This document shows, one piece after another, positions 58,101 through 64,000 of a DNA stretch of 64,000 bases (within the stretch, counting starts at the first letter, position 1; each line of letters begins with the position of its first letter). The position numbers were made by a program, and so were the translations under genes. The stretch comes from Sanderia malayensis (Eukaryota > Cnidaria > Scyphozoa > Semaeostomeae > Pelagiidae). The stretch spans positions 4,154,001 through 4,218,000 of the forward strand of contig RQOL01000876.1 in assembly GCA_013076295.1 (NCBI GenBank). The letters run 5' to 3'. The notes beneath the pieces are model-generated. The model saw nothing but the letters and a program-made list of their open reading frames with translations, was not told the origin of the DNA and did not search any database.

Positions 58101-61020
58101 TCAATTTGGTACCTAGTTGTTTCTTATCAAATATATTGCATCACGCAGAACAGTTTATATTTTGAACTGGAAATGAATTCATCGCATGAATAAATGCTGT
58201 TTTATTGTGTACGCCGGCTTCACAAAGGACATTTATATGATTTAGGACAGAGAGGAAAATATACAACAATTACTGATTATTCTTTTATGATTATTCTATT
58301 GAAGGTAACACAGTTGCATCCAACAACAACCCAGTAACAAGAATGCCAATGCCGACTGATGCCAACGTCGCTGCAACTAATCAAATGGTCGAGCAACCAT
58401 TTCATTACCATCCACTTCCGATGCCAGCCATATTTCCGTCGCAGAACCCGTCGCTACTCAACATGCCTTTTCACAGCGTTCAACCGATGCAACCGTCGCT
58501 TGCTGTCTATCCCACAAACCCCCGGTCGCAAGGCCCCCTTTCAATGCAATCTGTTATTGTTAGTCCCACGACGATGCAAGCCAAGCCGGGGGGAGTCGCA
58601 CAAGGACCCAATGGCATCATTCATCAGATATTTCCAACTCAAATGTTTGGTAAGTGATCTAATTCGCAATTCTATCGCTACTCTTTACTTAGCATAGTTT
58701 TACACAGCACTTTGATATGGCATTGATATGACAAATTGCACAACGTGGGATATGTCATAATGCAGAATGAAATGGCATGGTTTTACATTGCAGACATTTA
58801 TTGTAATTATGTAATTCCTATATATACAGTCAAATCTGCATAGTTCGAACTCGTGTAATTCGAGCTCTATCTAATTCGAACGAAATTCTCGTCCCTTCGA
58901 GGATCACCAAAGAACCAATTATTATAAAACAAGCTTCTATAATTCGAATTTTTTGTAATTCGAACATTTTCACGCTTCCCTGGGGGTATTCGAATTAGAC
59001 AGAGTTGACTGAAGTAAAGTTTAACATTGATTCGTGTATAATCGCGTTTTGTTTCGTATCAGCATCCTCAGCGCCGACCTCTCCTTCTGTTGGGCGAAGT
59101 GGAAGTGAATATCGTTTCGCAACCCCTCCCATTCCAGTGCGCCCGACCAGGTTGTACCGGCCACTGAATCAAGGCGGCTTCAATGCTGGTCCGCAGCCTG
59201 TCAATTATGGCTACAACATGTCTCCCTATCAATCGCCAATGGATTCACCCGTCACATCGCCGTTTACGTCCCCATCGCCTTCTCCAAAGTCGTCGCCGCT
59301 TCCATCGCCTCGCTTATCGCCCTTTCCGTCGCCAGCAGAAAGTCCAATGTTCCGGAGAAAGTTTCCGAGTGGCAGTCTGTCCGGAAAGAATAGCCCGGAT
59401 CAATGTTCATCGGTGTTTGAATGGTTGAAGAGTCTTCGACTGCACAAATACGCGGAGGTGTTTAAAGATTTCACTTTTGATCAAGTGAGTGGCTTTCATT
59501 TTCATTAATCCTAACAGATGCTAGGTATATTTATTGATGCATTAATTTTAACAAAGCAGGCATTTTGTTCTTTCGTCTCCTATGGTCCTGCAAAGAAATC
59601 GAAGCAATCCAAGTTAATACCGGCTAGCATTTCAATAACATCGTTACTCATCTGAACTTACAGCCTAATGGCTTATGTTCTCGTGTTTATTTGCAGATGA
59701 AAGTTTTAACTGATCTTGATCTCAGTCGTTTGGGACTTACACAAGGTGCGCGAAAGAAATTCACTCTGCACATAAACTACTTAGTGTGAGTAGCTATCTC
59801 TATATGGCGAGTTTTATTATTATTACTATTAATTGGTTCCTTTGCGTTGCTTTATATTTCCTGACATTATTTTTATTGTTGGTCCTTAGGGAGAGAGGTT
59901 TTAAAGGCTTTGCTAATCAATTGAAGTCAACAGACAGTGCAAAATGCTCACAATTTTCATCTACCAGCTCTGTCGGCTCTTTAGCAACCAAGACAGGTTC
60001 ATCCAGCGACCCGAACTGTTCCACTTCAGGCAATTTTGCAGCGAGCTCTAATCACGTGGGTGCAGCTCCTTCCACCAATCAAGGAGCAGCATTTCTTGAC
60101 AAAGCTGGCAACCAGTTGACTCAAATTGGTGGGCAAGGAAAACAGCAACTGGAAGATTCCAGCATGAAGGGCATGCCCATTGGCTATTCACCCCGACGGG
60201 ATGAGCAGTTTATCGAAAAATCAAGTGACGACGGGAGTCAGAGCACGTCGGAAAGTATTGATGATCTAACATCAGATGACGAGGTTCGTATGCGCATGCT
60301 AACTGATCCCGACAAAGGATGTCGTTTTTTTAGAGGCTGCTATGGAAATGTAGGGCTGGGAATTCCAATGAATTTCGATAAGTTAAGGAAACAAATTTCA
60401 TGGTATTGCAGGGAAGTTGCACCGTTCTACAAGTAAATTTAATGGAAAATCTATTTGATGGAATGAAAATCTCTTCACTTGATTGGATTATAAAACACGA
60501 TTGTTTGGAAATGTTTTTTCGATTCACCTCACGTTATATCGAATAGGTGGAATTCAAGTGTGTTGAGCCGTCTCTCTCCTTTGCCATTTTATAAGTAAAC
60601 CTATATTCCCCTTATTGATGTGATCTTATTGAATTTGCAGGTATTCGTGACTCGACGGCCTACAGTGATTGAAAATAAAGAATTCCCCAATACTGTCCCG
60701 CCTTCTTGCTATAATTGTGGAGCCAAAGACCACTTTGGAGAGCAGTGTATTGAAGCAACTATGGAGGAAGAGACATTTACACGTTATGGTTAGTGTTAGT
60801 GCATGGATTTTAGTGTTACAAGTATGCATTGTCCAGTTGCACTGCTTTAAATTGAGAATGATCGAGATGATTGCGATGACAGTGTTTAGAATTAAACAGG
60901 AAGGCAAAACAGGGTTGATTACAATGATTGCAATGATTACAATGATTGATGATAATGATTTCTTTTGTAGGTTATCAATTGAATTATAGTCAAGAGCGAT
61001 TGAAAGAGAAAAAAAGGTAA
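55115..61020 (+). CDS. ZCCHC14: ZCCHC14-like SAM and CCHC zinc-knuckle protein
   Basis: Eight exons: 55115-55711, 56410-56560, 58305-58649, 59063-59484, 59697-59785, 59890-60283, 60641-60788, 60971-61020; about 730 residues. The N-terminal domain (AVWFKGLEGDERIEL, CLPLELRFLGTYIEYAA, YHPAFTFQQKEILR) is the conserved ZCCHC2/ZCCHC14 region. The middle is Pro/Ser/Gln-rich with repeated SPMDSPVTSPFTSPSPSPKS. A SAM domain (FEWLKSLRLHKYAEVFKDF ... LSRLGLTQGARKKF) is Smaug-like, the class that binds stem-loop RNA. A CCHC knuckle follows, CYNCGAKDHFGEQC. Human ZCCHC14 recruits TENT4 poly(A) polymerases to RNA hairpins; a similar role is inferred. There is no PX domain, which favours ZCCHC14 over ZCCHC2. 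The ending EKKR-stop follows a run of seven A; see findings. The donor of exon 6 (GAG|GTTCGT) is weak. Confidence 0.9.
57531..57696. mobile_element. 166-bp MITE with TAAG target duplication in ZCCHC14 intron 2
   Basis: Ends GCTTACTACAAGCGTCGTGC and GCACGACGTTGTTTGTAGTA (then AAGC) are inverted copies; flanked by TAAG on both sides (57527-57530, 57697-57700). GC-rich interior with repeated GTGCCAGCGCCGTAC. Confidence 0.85.
57697..57833. mobile_element. Second MITE, interrupted at its left end by the 166-bp element
   Basis: Ends TAAGTCCCCACATATAAG and CTTATGCGGGGACTTA are inverted copies about 137 bases apart. Its first four bases TAAG are also the target duplication of the neighbouring element, so that element inserted into this one. 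Confidence 0.75.
58827..59011. mobile_element. Pogo/Tigger-like short inverted-repeat element, copy 4, in ZCCHC14 intron 3
   Basis: 185 bases, ends CAGTCAAATCTGCATAG and AGACAGAGTTGACTG, in reverse orientation to the copy at 41282. Left flank TA; the right flank is AA, so one duplicate has mutated. Confidence 0.85.
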
Positions 61021-62255
61021 CAGTCCGATGCAAAATGTCGACTCTAATTCTCTGAATATGCAATATTCAAATATGAAGGCAACTGGGCTACCTCCTGGCA
61101 AAGTCATTTGCTTATGAGATATCCTCAGAGGCGATCGACAGGTATTGCTTCAATGAAACACGAACGACTGTATTTTTAATAAAGCACGGCTTGATTTCAA
61201 CTTTGAAGATTTGGTTCCATTGATATAATTATGTTTGCAAAGAAAAGTTACATGGTTTGAAAGACGAATTTTATGGTCTTAGTTATCTTAAAGTTAGATC
61301 GATACTAGCAGTCGTTTTGTGTTTTGTTTTGCTTCTTGGTCTAGAGAGGATTTTTAGCTACAAGTATTGATATATATTATGCTCAATTATACTGTATATA
61401 AGTTAGAGAGATTTTTATAAGGAGTTTGCGTGGGATGCACCCATGTTATAGAATCGTTTAACGCTTTCGACTTAATTACATAACACGGAGACTTCTTTAT
61501 CTTCTACACACTTTTTTATAAGAGTATAGTTTATAAGAATATCTGGGCTCAAATTCTCCAAAGTTTTAAGTATTGTGTAGGAGTAAAGCTACGCTAAAGT
61601 GTCAACAGGACTTAGGTTTTGGTTGCAACTTGGTCTGTATAGCTTGAGAATGATTTCAAGCTCAAATTTAGTATTCTTATAAAAATAGTGTGTAGTTTGA
61701 CGAATCTAATGATTTGTTCTCGACCTTTCATTGTCTACCCATCTTGTATTCTTCTAACTCGATATGCTATTTCAAATCTGTAATAAATATATTATTTCAA
61801 ATTTGAATAGTCAATGTCGTGTGCATATTATAAATGCAAAGATTTTTTATGAAAATGTACTTTTCTGACCGAGTAGCTAACTAGGATCAGGGATAAGCCT
61901 TAAACACGACGGTTAGTATATGCTGCCTTGGTTTGCGACGTCAATATTCAATTTTTAATATTGTTATTAATTAACTCACTGGATTGTATGTTTAATAAAG
62001 AGTATATATAAGAAAGTTTACGTGTTTATGTTCTTCTGGAGTTCCACAGAATATTATTAATATGTTAAAGTGAAATTTGATGTTGTCGGTCATAAAATTT
62101 ATTTCTTTTATCATTCATATTTATATATTAATTTACCCCCCCCCCCAACCTGTTACCGTGTTCAATTTCTGGTTCATTTGCATTTTTATCGAACTTCCAA
62201 GAAGACGACGAGTGAGACGCTGGCTTGACTGACTCCTCATTCTGCAATTAATGCG
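61021..62255. other. Intergenic between ZCCHC14 and TDRD7
   Basis: AT-rich 3' UTR and promoter sequence. A run of about 10 C at 62,138-62,147. No gene recognised. Confidence 0.55.
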
Positions 62256-63993
62256 ATGGCAAGCCCAAGCAATAAAACGTTAACGTCTGTAGAAAAGACG
62301 TTAATGTCTGTACTGTTAAGCAGTCCTGGTGGAGTTGCACTCCACAGGCTTGAAAAAGAATATAAAGAGGTAAGTATAGTAATTTGAATGACTGAAGGTT
62401 TTACCGAAAACCTAGGCCTAATACCTCTAAGCATAGGCCCATCCTAATTCTCCTTCCTGGACAATTTGAACGATGTGAAAGTTTGATTTTAAGTAGTTAA
62501 TTTGAAACATCTTTCAAACATTGTAGTTATTTGCAAAATGTGATACTATATTCATGTACAGTTTCTAGTTTTCACCCAAATGAAGTATAATTCTCAAACG
62601 CACGTGGGGCATTTTGCAACACTTGCGCAAAGCACGCTGTGCGTGGTGGTGCAGTTCCACAGAATATTATTGGTAATAATATCCACAGAATATTATACAA
62701 GGTTGCAATGCACATGCACATGCATTGCAACCTTGATGGATGGTTTTTCCCCGCATCCCCTTTTATCGTCTTTCTTTTACCAAGCTAAATCTATTGACTA
62801 TGCACAGTCTACCTTAAACTAAGTCTTCCAACATTCTTCTGAATTATTGAATTTTGCAGGTATCCATGGAGGACTTTCCACTTCGCAAGCTTGGTTTCTC
62901 AAGGGTTGAAGATTTCATCCGGTCCATTCCACATTGTGCTTTCATAACTCAGGGCAGGGATGGCATGCCTGTTGTGCAGGGTGTGGCAACTGAGAAAACC
63001 CAACATGTTGCAAGACTTGTAACAGGGCAAAGAAAACCTAAGAAGAAAAAGTCGTCCAAATTTGCATTCACAAGATACAGAAGTGATATAGGTGCAAGAC
63101 TGAAAAACATCACCGTAAGATCTGGGAAAAATTCATTTAATCCAAACCCAACTTTTAACATCAGCACCAACAGTCAACAATCATTCTGGAACGACAGAAA
63201 GAAACCTTCATTTTTCAATCCGAAACCTCAGCAAGGTTTTTCTAATGCTAATATAAACGACAATAGTCAACATGCGTTCAGGTTTGATCCAAAGAGATCT
63301 TTTGCGCATCATCAATTTGTCAATCCTAAAGCTCCAGCTAGAAATTCTTCAATGAAGCAACCGTCTCAAAGTAGCCCCCTGATGACACAGCCCAATTCGA
63401 ATAGAATAACGAACCAGCAAGCCAGGAAAAACCAAAATGCGGGACAATCTTCCAACTATGTGATTCCACCACGAATGAAACGACAACAAAATGGTGTGAC
63501 TAAGAACGAACAGGTTGATACAAGCAAACTTGACAAATCGGACCTCAGGTTCACCATCAACCGAAACAAGCTTGCTGGTAAGTATAATGGATTACCATAA
63601 AAGCTTTATTAAGCCTTGGTGGTTTATTTCATTTTGAAGATGCAGGGGGCCTTGCTGGAGAGGGGGCTTAATAAAGAGGATAAATATCAATAAAAATCTT
63701 AAATCAAGCTTTGAAGCTTTCATGGTCAAATCAATCACAATTTCACCATTCTTCAAAATTTCAAAAGCAAAGGGGCTTGATTGAGAGAGAAGGGGGGTTA
63801 ACTCTAAATCCTGTTTCAAAGGGGTAGTGGAACTTTTACATATGTATTGTAATTAGGCATAACTTGATATTTGTAGTGTTGGAAGTTTGCCATATAGTGA
63901 TTTTTGTATTATGATGCTGATTTAATAGGGCTTATTTCAAGCTTTTTATTTTTAGCAGCAGTAGACATAAACATCAAGGAAAATGTTTTTCAG
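62256..63993 (+). CDS. TDRD7: TDRD7-like LOTUS-domain germ-granule protein (5' part)
   Basis: Exons 62256-62369, 62860-63577 and 63962-63993, with phases agreeing; the gene continues past the window. The first 100 residues are a LOTUS (OST-HTH) domain: MSVLLSSPGGVALHRLEKEY, then FPLRKLGFSRVEDFIRSIP and the tail VARLVTGQRKPKKKK, which closely matches the first LOTUS domain of TDRD7 (ARLVARQRSSKRK there). A disordered Asn/Gln/Ser/Pro-rich linker of about 170 residues follows, also as in TDRD7. LOTUS domains bind G-rich RNA and stimulate Vasa helicase in other animals; TDRD7 and TDRD5 act in germ granules and lens. Further LOTUS and Tudor domains are expected beyond 64,000. The ATG at 62251 is in another frame; 62256 is the first in this one. 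TDRD5 is the main alternative. Confidence 0.85.
62699..62734. repeat. Perfect short hairpin in TDRD7 intron 1
   Basis: AAGGTTGCAATGCA and TGCATTGCAACCTT flank a short CATGCACA centre. Next to duplicated CCACAGAATATTAT words (62,655 and 62,680). Confidence 0.8.
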
Positions 63994-64000
63994 GTGAGTT

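Noticed and set aside
61021..62255. Search for tRNA or snRNA genes in the gaps
   Set aside because: No cloverleaf with A and B boxes and no snRNA signature was found in any gap by eye.

Overview
This window is a piece of an animal nuclear genome. It is AT-rich, its genes are split by GT-AG introns of roughly 80-400 bases (a few reach several kb), and nearly every gene has a recognisable metazoan counterpart. Small Delta/Jagged-type Notch ligands, a germ-granule LOTUS protein, spindle and kinetochore genes and many short DNA-transposon derivatives fit a non-bilaterian animal. A cnidarian is my best guess, but the phylum is inferred and not proven by the sequence.

Layout, left to right. 1-1703 (-): 5' part of a VAP-A/B ER contact-site gene, head to head with DDX28 (2082-3667, +), a mitochondrial DEAD-box helicase. 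3.97-10.4 kb: a tandem duplication carrying two four-pass MARVEL-domain genes; the second has a frameshift. 10.96-16.1 kb (-): an RRM-RGG-glutamine-rich RNA-binding protein whose only intron holds a 3.4 kb near-perfect palindrome. 16.26-16.70 kb: a non-autonomous hAT element with intact 8-bp target duplication. 16.9-23.9 kb (-): KNL1, the kinetochore scaffold. 24.3-29.2 kb (-): two tandem Notch-ligand (DSL) genes, one with a long cytoplasmic tail ending in a PDZ-ligand motif and one with that tail deleted. 30.2-35.8 kb (+): USB1, the U6 snRNA 3' phosphodiesterase, with a 3.5 kb satellite array in one intron. 36.3-43.0 kb (+): KIFC3, a minus-end kinesin. 43.7-52.3 kb (+): a USP-fold protein that appears to lack the catalytic cysteine and histidine, followed in frame-compatible fashion by an ANKLE1-like ankyrin gene (52.7-54.5 kb) without LEM or GIY-YIG domains. 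55.1-61.0 kb (+): ZCCHC14 (SAM plus CCHC zinc knuckle). 62.26 kb to the edge (+): 5' part of TDRD7.

The genes are ordinary, mostly single-copy housekeeping or developmental genes and do not form one pathway. KNL1 and KIFC3 act on chromosomes and microtubules; DDX28, USB1, the RRM protein, ZCCHC14 and TDRD7 act on RNA; the two DSL genes are cell-surface signals. What stands out is structural: two gene-scale tandem duplications with one damaged or truncated partner each, a giant intronic palindrome, a higher-order satellite in an intron, and at least six families of short inverted-repeat elements, several with clear target-site duplications.

All exon models below come from reading splice sites and codon phase by eye; no transcript evidence or database search was available.
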